DNA from: Microbacteriaceae bacterium
GTDB taxonomy: Bacteria; Actinomycetota; Actinomycetes; Actinomycetales; Microbacteriaceae
Direction of reading: 5' to 3'
Assembly: GCA_027491295.1 (NCBI GenBank)
Contig: JAIXWK010000003.1
Location: forward strand, 372,001-436,000
DNA: 64,000 nucleotides
The position numbers and the translations under genes are program-made. Within the stretch, counting starts at the first letter, position 1. Each line of letters opens with the position of its first letter. Shown here piece by piece: positions 26,561-36,402 of this stretch. Under the pieces are notes generated by a model. That model searched no databases, was not told the origin of the DNA, and saw nothing but the letters and a program-made list of their open reading frames with translations.

Positions 26561-27646
26561 CTAGCGCTCCTGTTTGTAGGCAACTAAACCTTTAGCAAAT
26601 TCTTCTGGCGAGAAAAATGCAAAGTCATTTATACCCTCACCAACACCAACGAGCTTAACTGGTAGATCAAGCTGCTCCTGCAGTGAGTAGAGAATGCCGC
26701 CCTTTGCGGTGCCATCTAACTTGGTCATCACAATGCCGGTGACATCGGCAACCTCTGCGAAGGCTTTGGCCTGCGCCAGGGCGTTTTGCCCCATGGTTGA
26801 GTCGATAACCAGAAGCACCTCAGCGATGCTGGCCTGCTTCTCAACTGCTCTGCGAATTTTGCCGAGTTCGTCCATCAAGTCTTTTTTGTTCTGCAATCTG
26901 CCGGCGGTGTCGATGATTGCGATATCGGCATCGGTGGCAAGTGCAAGCTCAACGGTTTGGTAGGCAACCGAAGCTGGGTCCTGGCCCTCTTTCTCAGGTC
27001 TAACCAACTTGGCATCGGCACGGCTAGCCCAGGTGGCTAGCTGCTCAACTGCCGCGGCTCTGAAGGTGTCGGCAGCACCAAGCACGACATTCCAGTCGCC
27101 ATCTCTAAGCCAACGCGAGAGCTTGCCGATGGTGGTGGTTTTTCCAGCGCCATTTACGCCAACCACCAAAATCACATACGGCAACTTGCCATCTGAGAGA
27201 TTCAGCGCAGCATCTGAGCGAGTTAACTTTTTGGTGAGCAGATCCTTTAGCAAAAGCCTGAGCTCCGCATCTGATGATGCTCCGGCTCGATTTGCTTCAC
27301 GCTTTAGCTCATCGGAAATCTCAAGGGCTGCGTCAACACCAAAGTCGGCGCGAATCAAGATATCTTCCAGATCATCTAGCTCAATAGCAAAGGAGAACAA
27401 GGAGCGAACACCATCTCCCAGGCTGCGTTTTGGTAGCTCTACTTCCTGGACCGCAACGGCTGGCTTTTCGACAGGCTTAGGCTTTTCTACCTTTTGGACT
27501 TCAGGTTTCGGAGCTTCAACCTTGACTTCTTCAACTACCGGCTCAGGGGCTATCTCAACAACTGGCTCAGCAACCAAGACCTCTTCAATTACCTCAGGGG
27601 TTTCAATTGGCTTATCGCGACGGAGTCGCTTTAGAAATTTAAACAT
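26561..27646 (-). CDS. ftsY: Signal recognition particle receptor FtsY
   Basis: 361 residues. About 60 residues of acidic, Glu/Val/Pro/Lys-rich sequence form the A domain used for membrane association. The NG GTPase follows, with GVNGAGKTTTIGKLSRWL, DTFRAAAVEQL, DTAGRLQNKKDLMDELGKI and TKLDGTAKGGILYS. It docks ribosome-SRP complexes at the membrane. The start codon overlaps the smc stop by one base (TGATG), and ffh follows without a gap. Confidence 0.97.
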   Translation of the reverse strand: MFKFLKRLRRDKPIETPEVIEEVLVAEPVVEIAPEPVVEEVKVEAPKPEVQKVEKPKPVEKPAVAVQEVELPKRSLGDGVRSLFSFAIELDDLEDILIRADFGVDAALEISDELKREANRAGASSDAELRLLLKDLLTKKLTRSDAALNLSDGKLPYVILVVGVNGAGKTTTIGKLSRWLRDGDWNVVLGAADTFRAAAVEQLATWASRADAKLVRPEKEGQDPASVAYQTVELALATDADIAIIDTAGRLQNKKDLMDELGKIRRAVEKQASIAEVLLVIDSTMGQNALAQAKAFAEVADVTGIVMTKLDGTAKGGILYSLQEQLDLPVKLVGVGEGINDFAFFSPEEFAKGLVAYKQER

Positions 27647-30600
27647 CAGCGGACCTTCTCAAGCTTTTGGCCAACCACAGCACTCATGCCGTCTTGACGC
27701 ATAGAAACACCATAGAGCGCATCTGCAATCTCCATGGTGCGCTTTTGGTGGGTCACGATAATCAGCTGTGAGGACTTGCGAAGTGACTCAATAACGTCAA
27801 GCAGTCTTCCGAGGTTGGCATCATCCAGTGCGGCTTCGACCTCATCCAATACATAGAAGGGGCTAGGTCGTGCTTTAAAGATTGCGATTAGCAGCGCAAC
27901 TGCAGCAAGCGATCGCTCTCCACCGGAAAGCAGTGACATTCGCTCGATCCTCTTACCAACCGGGCGAACCGAAACCTCAATACCGGTGGCCATCAGGTCA
28001 TCCGGCTCAGTTAGCGAGATAGAGCCGGTTCCACCTGGAAATAGCAATGGGAAGACTTTTTCGAACTCGCGTCTGGTGTCTTCAAATGCGCTAGCGAAGA
28101 TGGTCTGCATCTTCTGATCCAGGTCCTTGATGATTCCCATTAGGTCAGCGCGTGCGCGAGCAAGATCCTCGAGCTGCTCGCTCATGTATTTGTGACGCTC
28201 TTCCAAAGCGGCGAACTCTTCGAGCGCTAGCGGGTTGAATGCACCAAGCTGCGAAAGCTTCTGATCCGCCTGGCGAACATCTTTCTCTAACTCCTCGCGG
28301 GTTTGAGATCCAAGTTCGGTTTCTTGAACCAGTGTCTCGACATCAATGTGAAGTTCAGTTGCTACGCGCTCAGTTAGGTTGGCAAGGTTCAGACGAAGCT
28401 CGTAGGTTTGCATTTCCACCTCGTGCACGCCCTGATTTAGTTCGTTGTAACGAGTCTCCAAGGTGGCAGCCGTTGCTCGAAACTGAGTCAAGCGTTCGGT
28501 GCGCTGGATTCGCTGAGCCTCTAGATCTCGAACCTGCGCGCGAACCTGGTTAGCCAATCGGCTGGCAGCATCAAGTGCCGCAGGAATTACGGCCAGAGCT
28601 TGTTCGGCCTTACCAAGCTGTGCAATCTTTTCCTCGGTCGCTTTTTTCTCGCGCTCTTGAGCTGCGGTAGCCTCAGAAAGCCTGCCCCTAAGAATTGCAA
28701 CCGATTTGCTGGCTGCGATTCTTCGCTCCGAGAAGGTTCCGACATTGATTCGAATATCTAGCTCTGCCGAGCGCGTTGCTTCCAAGAGCGCAACCAACTC
28801 TGTGCGCTGAGAGTCGTTACTTTCCGCAGTCTCAGCTTCCGGCATGGTTTTGAGCTTTGCATCGGCGGCAGCCGCTTCTTGCTTGGCATTGGTCTCAGCC
28901 TCTGCAAGGGTTTCTAGCTCGCGCTCAATTCGAAGCTTTTCATTCTTCGCACTATCAACCTGAGCGATGATGCGACCGACACGTTCGGCCTTTGCCGCAA
29001 GTTCAGCATCGTGCTGCTGCAGCAAACTCAAGCTCTCTCGAACCTTGGCTTCAGCGTCGGTGACGGCAGTCTTTTGACCCTCGAGATCCTTGGTCAGTTT
29101 CTCAATGCTGCTTGCGAGTTCACCTAGGCGCTTTGCAGCGGATTCTTGCTCGGCTCGAAGCTCAAGTTTCGAAGGCTGCTTGGATCCACCACCTCGAATC
29201 AAAGACCTAGAGACCCAGTCTCCATCGATAGTAATTATGTTTGCACCGGTCAGCTCTTTGGAATCCAAAGCTTTGGCGGCCTGGTCCAAATCCTGCGCGA
29301 AGTAGAAACCACTTAGAACATCGAGTACAGCCTGTGGCGCGGTAACAACTGAGTCGGCTGCGACCAGAGAGGCAACCTCGCGCTTTTTGGCCTGGATCTT
29401 GGCACCCTCGGCAACTAAGAACTCAGCGCGACCTAATCCCTCAGACTTTAGATAGCGCAGCGCTGCAATTGCCTGCTCTTTGCTGGTTGCAACGATTGCA
29501 TCAGCCAAGGTTCCAAGCGCTACCGCAACGGCAACCTCGTAACCCTTTTCAATGCTTACCGATTCTGCAAGAAGACCCTTGATACCGGCAAGCTGAGCAT
29601 TTCTAACTTCTGAAGACCCGTCCTTTTGCTCAAGCGTCATTCCAAGTGCGGCATGCTTGGCAGCCACCGCATCGCGCTCACGCTCGGCGGAGTGGAGTGC
29701 TTCACGGGCTTGGTCTAACTTTGTGCGCTGAGCACTTTCCGCAACCTGAGACTTCTCGTAGGCAACTCGAAGTTCTTCGTCCGAGGTGCTGGTGGCGGTC
29801 GGCTGGATTTGTTCCTGCTCCAAAGAAAGCTGGGCAATCTTTGCGACTGCTTCTTTGAGTGAAATCTCAAGATTTTGCATTTGGCCGGCAAAACCTTCAG
29901 CCTTGGAGTTCAAAACCGAAACTTGGTTTGCAAGCAAGGAGCGCTCGCGTTCTTGATTCTCAAGCAGGCTGCGCTGGCGAAGAGCATCGGCCTCGAAGGC
30001 GGCCAGGCTAGCGGCTGCCCTAAGTCTCTCCGCTTCCCTCTCAGCCAAGACCTCTGCGGTTTTAGCAATCTCGGCTTCTAGAGAATCAAGGTCGGCTTCC
30101 GCTTGCTTGAGCTGGCTGCCGAGATCTGCAACTTCGATCTCTCGAGAAGAGAACTCCTGGCGACCAATAAGTGCGATGCGCTGCTGCGCAAGGTTTTGCA
30201 AGTTGCGCAGCTTGGTTTCTTGAGATTCAAATCCAAATAGCTGCTGACGCAGTGCATCTAGCTCGCCGGAAACCAGTTGAGTTTCTAGTTCCTGGATTCC
30301 GGTGCGAGTGGCTGTCAACTGAGACTGTGCGTAGGAAGACTCCGCACGTCTTTCGCTCTCAGACTTCGAAGCGCTTTCGAGCTGGTTCTTTAGTGCCGTG
30401 ATCTGGAATGCCAAAAGCTTTGCCTTGGCTGCTCTTGCGATAGCGCTGATTTCCTTGGCGGCCCTGGCAACCTCTGCCTGGCGCCCAAGTGGCTTTAGGT
30501 TTCTGCGAAGTTCTGCGGTTAGGTCCGAAAGCCTTGTGAGGTTTGCTTGCATGGCCTCGAGCTTGCGCTCGGTCTTCTCTTTGCGTCTGCGGTATTTCAA

Positions 30601-31101
30601 AATACCGGCTGCCTCTTCGATGAACGCTCTGCGTTCAATCGGAGTAGCGCGCAAGACAGTGTCTAGCTGACCCTGACCCACGATTACGTGCATCTCGCGC
30701 CCCAAACCTGAGTCGCTTAGTAGTTCTTGAACATCCAAAAGCCTGCAGGTTTCGCCATTGATCGCGTATTCGCTCGCACCATTTCTAAACAGCACGCGCG
30801 AGATGGTTACTTCGGAATACTCAATTGGTAGAGCGCCATCCGCGTTGTCGATTGTGAGCTGAACTTCGGCACGACCAAGTGGACCTTTGGTTTCGGTGCC
30901 GGCAAAGATGACGTCTTCCATCTTTCCGCCGCGCAGAGTTTTAGCACCCTGCTCACCCATAACCCAGGCGAGTGCGTCAACCACATTTGACTTACCGGAA
31001 CCGTTTGGGCCAACCACACAGGTGATGCCAGGCTCAAGATTTAGCGTCGTTGGGTGGGCAAAAGACTTAAAACCCTTAAGGGTGATGCTCTTCAGATACA
31101 A
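27646..31101 (-). CDS. smc: Chromosome segregation protein SMC
   Basis: 1151 residues. The N-terminal head MYLKSITLKGFKSFAHPT...GPNGSGKSNVVDALAWVMGEQ has the Walker A motif. A long coiled coil follows, with a hinge around 500-650 (GIKGLLAESVSIEKGYEVAVAVALG), then the return coil. The C-terminal head has LSGGERSLAAVALLIAIFKARPSPFYVLDEVEAALDD, with signature motif and Walker B. It organises and segregates the chromosome with ScpA/ScpB. The start is TTG with GGGGTG 7 nt upstream. It is first in the minus-strand run leading to ftsY and ffh. Confidence 0.97.
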   Translation of the reverse strand: MYLKSITLKGFKSFAHPTTLNLEPGITCVVGPNGSGKSNVVDALAWVMGEQGAKTLRGGKMEDVIFAGTETKGPLGRAEVQLTIDNADGALPIEYSEVTISRVLFRNGASEYAINGETCRLLDVQELLSDSGLGREMHVIVGQGQLDTVLRATPIERRAFIEEAAGILKYRRRKEKTERKLEAMQANLTRLSDLTAELRRNLKPLGRQAEVARAAKEISAIARAAKAKLLAFQITALKNQLESASKSESERRAESSYAQSQLTATRTGIQELETQLVSGELDALRQQLFGFESQETKLRNLQNLAQQRIALIGRQEFSSREIEVADLGSQLKQAEADLDSLEAEIAKTAEVLAEREAERLRAAASLAAFEADALRQRSLLENQERERSLLANQVSVLNSKAEGFAGQMQNLEISLKEAVAKIAQLSLEQEQIQPTATSTSDEELRVAYEKSQVAESAQRTKLDQAREALHSAERERDAVAAKHAALGMTLEQKDGSSEVRNAQLAGIKGLLAESVSIEKGYEVAVAVALGTLADAIVATSKEQAIAALRYLKSEGLGRAEFLVAEGAKIQAKKREVASLVAADSVVTAPQAVLDVLSGFYFAQDLDQAAKALDSKELTGANIITIDGDWVSRSLIRGGGSKQPSKLELRAEQESAAKRLGELASSIEKLTKDLEGQKTAVTDAEAKVRESLSLLQQHDAELAAKAERVGRIIAQVDSAKNEKLRIERELETLAEAETNAKQEAAAADAKLKTMPEAETAESNDSQRTELVALLEATRSAELDIRINVGTFSERRIAASKSVAILRGRLSEATAAQEREKKATEEKIAQLGKAEQALAVIPAALDAASRLANQVRAQVRDLEAQRIQRTERLTQFRATAATLETRYNELNQGVHEVEMQTYELRLNLANLTERVATELHIDVETLVQETELGSQTREELEKDVRQADQKLSQLGAFNPLALEEFAALEERHKYMSEQLEDLARARADLMGIIKDLDQKMQTIFASAFEDTRREFEKVFPLLFPGGTGSISLTEPDDLMATGIEVSVRPVGKRIERMSLLSGGERSLAAVALLIAIFKARPSPFYVLDEVEAALDDANLGRLLDVIESLRKSSQLIIVTHQKRTMEIADALYGVSMRQDGMSAVVGQKLEKVR

Positions 31102-31127
31102 GCGTCGTCACCCCTTTCAATGAATTA

Positions 31128-31146
31128 CAAGACTACCGAAGTCTTG
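31128..31146. repeat. Inverted repeat between smc and typA
   Basis: CAAGACT-ACCGA-AGTCTTG, seven-base perfect arms with a five-base centre, in the 118-nt divergent spacer. It has no U-tract, so it is not a terminator. It could be an operator or a leader hairpin for smc. Confidence 0.35.
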
Positions 31147-31219
31147 AGTCGGTTAACCCGCTGTGCACCTTGGCAAAGTAAGATTGCAAAGTTGCCCTTT
31201 TGAGAGACGAATTATCCCT

Positions 31220-33124
31220 GTGAAACATAACGAAAACTTACGAAACGTTGCCATTGTGGCCCACGTAGACCACGGTAAGACCACCTTGGTCGACGCCATG
31301 CTAAAGCAGACCGGTGCGTTCTCAGCACACGCCGCGATGGATGAGCGAGTCATGGACTCGGGCGATCTTGAGCGCGAAAAGGGAATTACCATCCTCGCCA
31401 AGAACACCGCAATCACCTACGCAGGTCCAGCGGCCAAGGGTGAGCAGATTGTCATCAACGTAATTGACACCCCGGGTCACGCTGACTTCGGTGGCGAGGT
31501 TGAGCGCGGTCTATCCATGGTTGATGGCGTTGTGCTTTTGGTTGACGCATCAGAGGGTCCACTACCTCAGACCCGCTTTGTATTGCGCAAGGCACTTGAG
31601 GCTCGCCTGCCAGTTATTTTGCTTGTAAACAAAACCGACCGTCCAGATGCTCGCATCGACGAGGTTGTTGAAGAAAGCCACGACCTACTTTTGGGACTTG
31701 CTTCTGACCTACATGACACCGTGCCAGACCTAGACGTCGACGCAATCTTGGACCTACCGGTTATCTACGCATCCGGTCGAGCAGGACGTGCATCTCTAAA
31801 TAAGCCAGCGGACGGCTCAATGCCTGACACCGACAACCTAGAGCCACTATTTGAGGCAATTCTCAAGTACATCCCGGCTCCTAGCTACGACGAGAGCATC
31901 CCGCTGCAGGCTCACGTCACCAACTTGGACGCTTCGCTATTCCTTGGCCGTTTGGCACTGCTACGTATTTACAACGGTGAGATCAAAAAGGGTCAGCAGG
32001 TTGCTTGGGTTCGCCAAGATGGCACCACTCAGACCGTAAAGATCACCGAGCTATTGGGAACCAAGGCGCTTGATCGCTACCCAATCGAAAAGGCTGGCCC
32101 TGGAGACATCGTGGCTGTTGCCGGTATCGAAGAGATCACCATTGGTGAGTCGCTCTGTGACCCAAACGACATTCGTCCACTGCCGCTAATCACCGTTGAT
32201 GACCCGGCTATCTCGATGACCATCGGTATCAACACCTCCCCTATGGCAGGTCGTGTTAAGGGCGCAAAGGTCACCGCACGTTTGGTGAAGGACCGCCTAG
32301 ACCGCGAGCTAATCGGTAACGTGTCGATCAAGGTTTTGCCTACCGAGCGTCCAGACGCATGGGAAGTACAGGGTCGTGGCGAGCTTGCTCTGGCGATCTT
32401 GGTTGAGCAGATGCGTCGTGAAGGCTACGAGCTAACCGTTGGTAAGCCTCAGGTTGTTACCCGCAAGGTCGATGGCAAGGTTCACGAGCCAGTTGAAGAC
32501 CTAACCATTGACACTCCAGAGGAGTTCCTAGGCCCAGTTACTCAATTGCTAGCTGCTCGCAAGGGCCGCATGACCAACATGATCAACAATGGCACCGGTT
32601 GGGTTCGCATCGAATTCCGAGTTCCTTCCAGAGGTCTAATTGGATTTAGAACCGAATTCCTGACCACCACCAAGGGTGCAGGTATTGCTAACGCCCTATC
32701 TGCTGGTTACGAAGCCTGGGCTGGAGATATCTCGACACGTCAGAACGGTTCGATGGTTGCGGACCGTGCAGGTGTTGCAACTCCGTTCGCGATGATTGCC
32801 CTTCAGGAGCGCGGTGCGTTCTTTGTGGAGCCAACCAGCGAGGTTTACTGCGGCATGGTGGTTGGCGAGAACTCTCGCGCCGACGACATGGATGTCAACA
32901 TCACCAAGGAGAAGCAGCTCACCAACATGCGTGCTGCATCTGCCGACAACTTTGTAGGCCTTACTCCTCCAAAGAAGCTCTCCCTCGAGGAGTGCTTGGA
33001 GTTTGCCCGCGAAGACGAGTGTGTTGAGGTAACCCCAGAGGCAACTCGTATTCGCAAGCTTGAGCTTGATCCAAACGTCAGAGCTCGTAACGCATCGGCG
33101 CGCAAGCGTGCCAGCCAGTCCTAG
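31220..33124 (+). CDS. typA: Ribosome-associated GTPase TypA/BipA
   Basis: The track opens at 31163. The GTG at 31220 gives MKHNENLRNVAIVAHVDHGKTTLVDAML, close to the family start, and about 634 residues. The G1 motif AHVDHGKTT, DTPGHADFGGEV (G3) and NKTDRPDAR (G4) are intact, followed by domain II and EF-G-like domains III and V, and the BipA-specific C-terminus (GTGWVRIEFRVPSRGLIGFRTEF). It assists ribosome assembly under stress or at low temperature. No strong Shine-Dalgarno is seen before the GTG. Confidence 0.95.
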   Translation: MKHNENLRNVAIVAHVDHGKTTLVDAMLKQTGAFSAHAAMDERVMDSGDLEREKGITILAKNTAITYAGPAAKGEQIVINVIDTPGHADFGGEVERGLSMVDGVVLLVDASEGPLPQTRFVLRKALEARLPVILLVNKTDRPDARIDEVVEESHDLLLGLASDLHDTVPDLDVDAILDLPVIYASGRAGRASLNKPADGSMPDTDNLEPLFEAILKYIPAPSYDESIPLQAHVTNLDASLFLGRLALLRIYNGEIKKGQQVAWVRQDGTTQTVKITELLGTKALDRYPIEKAGPGDIVAVAGIEEITIGESLCDPNDIRPLPLITVDDPAISMTIGINTSPMAGRVKGAKVTARLVKDRLDRELIGNVSIKVLPTERPDAWEVQGRGELALAILVEQMRREGYELTVGKPQVVTRKVDGKVHEPVEDLTIDTPEEFLGPVTQLLAARKGRMTNMINNGTGWVRIEFRVPSRGLIGFRTEFLTTTKGAGIANALSAGYEAWAGDISTRQNGSMVADRAGVATPFAMIALQERGAFFVEPTSEVYCGMVVGENSRADDMDVNITKEKQLTNMRAASADNFVGLTPPKKLSLEECLEFAREDECVEVTPEATRIRKLELDPNVRARNASARKRASQS

Positions 33125-33476
33125 AAAGGCCCTCGGGCTTTTAGGGTCGGCGGTTGCCGGCGTATTCGTTGCTGTTGCTGGAACGGTTGCTCACCAAACT
33201 CAGGTGAGTGGCACTCCGGTTGGCTTAGTTGTAGCAGGCATTGTGGTGTTGGCATTTGCAATGCAATCAAGAATGATCACTGGCAAACTCGGCGCGATTG
33301 TCTTTGCTGCAGCGCTTGCCGCAACTATCTTTTGGACTGGGCTGGAATTCCACGAGGACAAGATGATCCCAGCGAATCAGCAGGGTTTGATCTGGTCCTA
33401 CGGAGCAATCGGACTGGCTGCAATTGTTGTGATTTGGCCAAAGCTCTCTAAAACACTCTGGAGCAAAAAGATCTAA
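33108..33476 (+). CDS. Small membrane protein, possibly DUF6113-like
   Basis: The track starts at 33060 inside typA. The GTG at 33108, just before the typA stop, gives about 122 residues. Four hydrophobic segments are visible: LGLLGSAVAGVFVAVAGTVAH, VGLVVAGIVVLAFAM, LGAIVFAAALAATIF and LIWSYGAIGLAAIVVIW. Small four-helix proteins occur downstream of typA in related actinobacteria, and I tentatively link it to those. No function is known. The stop shares CTAA with the opposite-strand stop of the glycosyltransferase gene. Confidence 0.6.
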   Translation: MPASPRKALGLLGSAVAGVFVAVAGTVAHQTQVSGTPVGLVVAGIVVLAFAMQSRMITGKLGAIVFAAALAATIFWTGLEFHEDKMIPANQQGLIWSYGAIGLAAIVVIWPKLSKTLWSKKI

Positions 33477-34594
33477 AGGTTGTAAAAACCATGGGCAATC
33501 TTTGCGACATCATCGGCATCTGCCTTGGTGCGAATAACTTCTCTATTGCGATCGGAGTGAGCTTGGTTTTCGGCAAGCTTTAGCCCCTCAAGAATTGCCT
33601 TCTGAACGCCTTCTAAGGTGATCCCTGTCACTTTCACACCAGAATCGGTAAACCATTCATCACAGCACGCGGTGGCGGTTTGAACCGGGATAGCACCCAT
33701 TGCCATTGACTCCAGGAGCGAAGTGCTGATGCCATCCGATAGTGACAGCCCGACATAAACTTTAGACTCGGCAAACAACTCCAACATTTCTTCGTGCGTG
33801 AGAGCACCAATCAGGTGGGTGCTGATATCTAGCGATGTCGACTCGGCAAGGCTCGCGGCCGCCTTAGCGGTAACCGTGTTGCATGAGTAGAAAACAATCT
33901 TGTAATCCTTGAGTTCTGGCGCGATATTCCGAATTGCCTCAACTGCGGTCAGCGCCCTACCCACCCAGCCGTGGTATCCCTTTATGGCGATTACCTTTCG
34001 GTCGACGAGCAGCGGCACTGGTCGGCTCAGTAGCTCTTTGGAGAAACCTCCGGCGTTAGGGATGACCGGCATCACCTGACCTTGGAACCCAAGGCTCTTA
34101 GCAAGAGCAACATCTCTATTGCATTCGCAGGAGTAGTAGTCAGCAACAGAAAGAAGGTTCTTTAGCTTGTCGCGGTGCTTGGGGAATTGCTGGAACCAAA
34201 AGATATCGCTCCCCCAGTTTGTAGCAATCAACTTTGCAGACGACTGTGACGCCATTGCCTTCGTCGCGATGTAGCCAGCATTTTGCAATTCCATCGCGTG
34301 GACAAACTGCGGCTTGAATGACCTGATCGCACTTTTTACAAGAATGGACCTAAACCAGTTGTCGACGAACTTGTCCGCGATCCACAGTGGCAGGCCGAAG
34401 AGTTTGCTCAGCGGGAAGAGTTTGTAACTTGCCTTGCTAGAGCCCGAGACCAAGGCTTTTAGGTTCTTGTGTACTTTGCGATGCGGTGAAGATGGGAAAA
34501 GTAAGAATTCAATGTCTTGATCTTGAAACTGCGATAGCCACCTGGCGGAGTGAATGCTGTCATACATGCAGATGACAAGGATTCTCTTGCGCAT
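33473..34594 (-). CDS. Glycosyltransferase, GT4-like
   Basis: 373 residues from the ATG at 34594, which GGGGAG precedes; the track's TTG start is 5 codons earlier. The N-terminal domain begins MRKRILVICMYDSIHSARWL. A second Rossmann domain has VIAIKGYHGWVGRALTAVEAI and HLIGALTHEEMLELFAESKVYVGLSLSDGISTSLLESMAMGAIPVQT, the nucleotide-sugar binding block of GT-B family 4 enzymes. The acceptor is unknown. It lies between mutM and the smc region, where many actinobacteria have mutM followed directly by smc, so it is an accessory insertion. It may serve the glycan locus at 45-57 kb. Confidence 0.82.
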   Translation of the reverse strand: MRKRILVICMYDSIHSARWLSQFQDQDIEFLLFPSSPHRKVHKNLKALVSGSSKASYKLFPLSKLFGLPLWIADKFVDNWFRSILVKSAIRSFKPQFVHAMELQNAGYIATKAMASQSSAKLIATNWGSDIFWFQQFPKHRDKLKNLLSVADYYSCECNRDVALAKSLGFQGQVMPVIPNAGGFSKELLSRPVPLLVDRKVIAIKGYHGWVGRALTAVEAIRNIAPELKDYKIVFYSCNTVTAKAAASLAESTSLDISTHLIGALTHEEMLELFAESKVYVGLSLSDGISTSLLESMAMGAIPVQTATACCDEWFTDSGVKVTGITLEGVQKAILEGLKLAENQAHSDRNREVIRTKADADDVAKIAHGFYNL

Positions 34595-34623
34595 TTTCTC
34601 CCCGGTCAAAGAATTCCCTTAGC

Positions 34624-35520
34624 CTAACGCTTTTGGCATTTTGGGCAGAAGTGTGAACCGCGGTTGGCCCAGGCTTCACGCTTTATCGGGGTGCCGCAGC
34701 GCTTACAAGGCAAACCGGTCATGCCATAGGCATTTAGTGACTGAGAGAAGTAGCCACTCTCACCGTTGACGTTCTTGTATTGCTCATCAAACGAGGTTCC
34801 GCCTTGAGCGACAGCCTTGCGAAGAACCTCGGCAGCAATCTCGATGAGTTCAAGGTGTTTCTTCTTCGAGATGCTGGAAGCCTGCTTGTCATAGTGAAGC
34901 TTTGCTAACCAAAGACTCTCATCGGCGTAGATGTTGCCGATTCCGCTGAGGAGATTTTGATCCAAAAGAACTCTTTTGATCCCGGAGTTCTTTTTGGCCA
35001 TCTTCTCGGCGACAGCTGCGGCGTTGAAGTGTGGGTCTAGGAGGTCTCTTGAGATGTGAGCAACGGTTGAAGGGATGACCGCACTAGCCTCTGCTTCAGG
35101 CGAGAAGCCAGCGGGTAGTTGATCCGATGTTGGCACAAGATCATCGATCATTAGGCCGCCAAAAAGGCGCTGATCGACAAAGCGAATCTCGAGAGGGTCT
35201 CCGGCCTGAGTTTTTACGTGAATGACAACCCTGGTCTGGGGATCTGGAGCAAAGTCGGGGGTCCTAACCAGAATCTGTCCACTCATGCCTAGGTGACCAA
35301 CCAGAGCTCGAGAATTTGAAATCGGCAACCAAAGAAACTTGCCGCGGCGGACAACAGATTCGAGCGTGGAGCCAGTTAGTTCTTGCACAAACCCCTGAAC
35401 ACCGGAGACATTGCGCTTGAGGGATCTGATGTCTGAGATCTCGATGCTTGAAACCGTGGCTCGCACCAGGTGCTCAGCGAGACCAGCGCGAACCGTCTCA
35501 ACTTCTGGAAGTTCCGGCAC
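34624..35520 (-). CDS. mutM: Formamidopyrimidine-DNA glycosylase
   Basis: 298 residues. The N-terminus MPELPEVETVRAGL gives the catalytic Pro and Glu, RRGKFLWL the conserved Lys, and RVLLDQNLLSGIGNIYADE the helix-two-turn-helix. CKRCGTPIKREAWANRGSHFCPKC is the zinc finger. It excises oxidised purines such as 8-oxoG. The start overlaps the rnc stop by one base, giving the rnc-mutM pair. Confidence 0.96.
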   Translation of the reverse strand: MPELPEVETVRAGLAEHLVRATVSSIEISDIRSLKRNVSGVQGFVQELTGSTLESVVRRGKFLWLPISNSRALVGHLGMSGQILVRTPDFAPDPQTRVVIHVKTQAGDPLEIRFVDQRLFGGLMIDDLVPTSDQLPAGFSPEAEASAVIPSTVAHISRDLLDPHFNAAAVAEKMAKKNSGIKRVLLDQNLLSGIGNIYADESLWLAKLHYDKQASSISKKKHLELIEIAAEVLRKAVAQGGTSFDEQYKNVNGESGYFSQSLNAYGMTGLPCKRCGTPIKREAWANRGSHFCPKCQKR

Positions 35521-36194
35521 TACTTCTCCGCCAATAATCTCAAAGCTGCGATAGCAGCCTGAGTCTCCGCACCGCGCTTAGTGGTGCCATCCCCTTGGCC
35601 AAGTTCCCTATCTCCAGAAAAGCAGGTTGCGGTGTAGATCATCTCGTGTTCTGGACCTGAACTTGTGACCTCATAACGTGAAGGTTCGAGCTTGAGCTTC
35701 TGGAGCTTCTCGAGCAGAGATGTTTTTGGGTCTGATGCCTCGCGGATAGCGTCTGGGTCATCGAGTAGCGGGACGATGTGCTTCTCAACTATTGCGGCAG
35801 CTGAATCGATACCAAAGGAGAGGTAGGCGGCTCCGAGGATTGCCTCAAAGGCATCTGCAAGCACGTTGACCTTGGTGCGGCCGCCGGTTTGCTCTTCACC
35901 TTTGCCGAGCAGCAAGAATTCACCAAGGCCGATGCGGTTGGCTGCGGTTGCCAGAGCTTGCGCTGAAACAACCCCGTTTTTTAGCTTGGTGAGTTCACCC
36001 TCATTTAGTGGGGCATGGTCCTTAAAAACTTGAACGGCTACCAAGTAACCGAGGATTGAATCCCCTAGAAACTCGAGCCGTTCGTTGTTTTCTCCGCCTT
36101 TTTCATAGGCGTAAGAAGAGTGGGTCAGGGCTAGTTGCAGAAGCTCGGGTGAGATGTTGCCCCCGAGCCGCGACTGCAGCTCGCTCAACGCCAT
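35520..36194 (-). CDS. rnc: Ribonuclease III
   Basis: 224 residues. The signature NERLEFLGDSILGYLVA gives the catalytic acids, and a second block, ADAFEAILGAAYLSFG, completes the nuclease domain. The C-terminal double-strand RNA binding domain is PKTSLLEKLQKLKLEPSRYEVTSSGPEHEM...GAETQAAIAALRLL. It processes rRNA and double-stranded RNA. That may matter here, because the overlapping convergent genes would produce complementary 3' ends. Confidence 0.96.
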   Translation of the reverse strand: MALSELQSRLGGNISPELLQLALTHSSYAYEKGGENNERLEFLGDSILGYLVAVQVFKDHAPLNEGELTKLKNGVVSAQALATAANRIGLGEFLLLGKGEEQTGGRTKVNVLADAFEAILGAAYLSFGIDSAAAIVEKHIVPLLDDPDAIREASDPKTSLLEKLQKLKLEPSRYEVTSSGPEHEMIYTATCFSGDRELGQGDGTTKRGAETQAAIAALRLLAEK

Positions 36195-36196
36195 TA

Positions 36197-36400
36197 TTAG
36201 GCGTCTGCTACCTTGCGGCCCTTGTACTCCATGTAGAGCTCAGTGCCGACAGAGTCGGTTACGACCTTGGCGCGGTGAGGCAGGCTGTAAACGGTCTTAC
36301 CGTTTTCGATGGTCTTTACCAGGGTTACTGGCGCAGCCTTCCACATTGAACGACGTGCGTGAGTGTTAGCACGTGACTTGCGTCTCTTTGGTACTGGCAT
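36197..36400 (-). CDS. rpmF: 50S ribosomal protein L32
   Basis: 67 residues. [22 protein letters not shown] is the typical N-terminus of the actinobacterial L32, which lacks the zinc cysteines. AAGGAAGAG upstream of the ATG is the ribosome site and includes the yceD stop. It is part of recG-coaD-yceD-rpmF-rnc-mutM. Confidence 0.96.
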   Translation of the reverse strand: MPVPKRRKSRANTHARRSMWKAAPVTLVKTIENGKTVYSLPHRAKVVTDSVGTELYMEYKGRKVADA

Positions 36401-36402
36401 GG

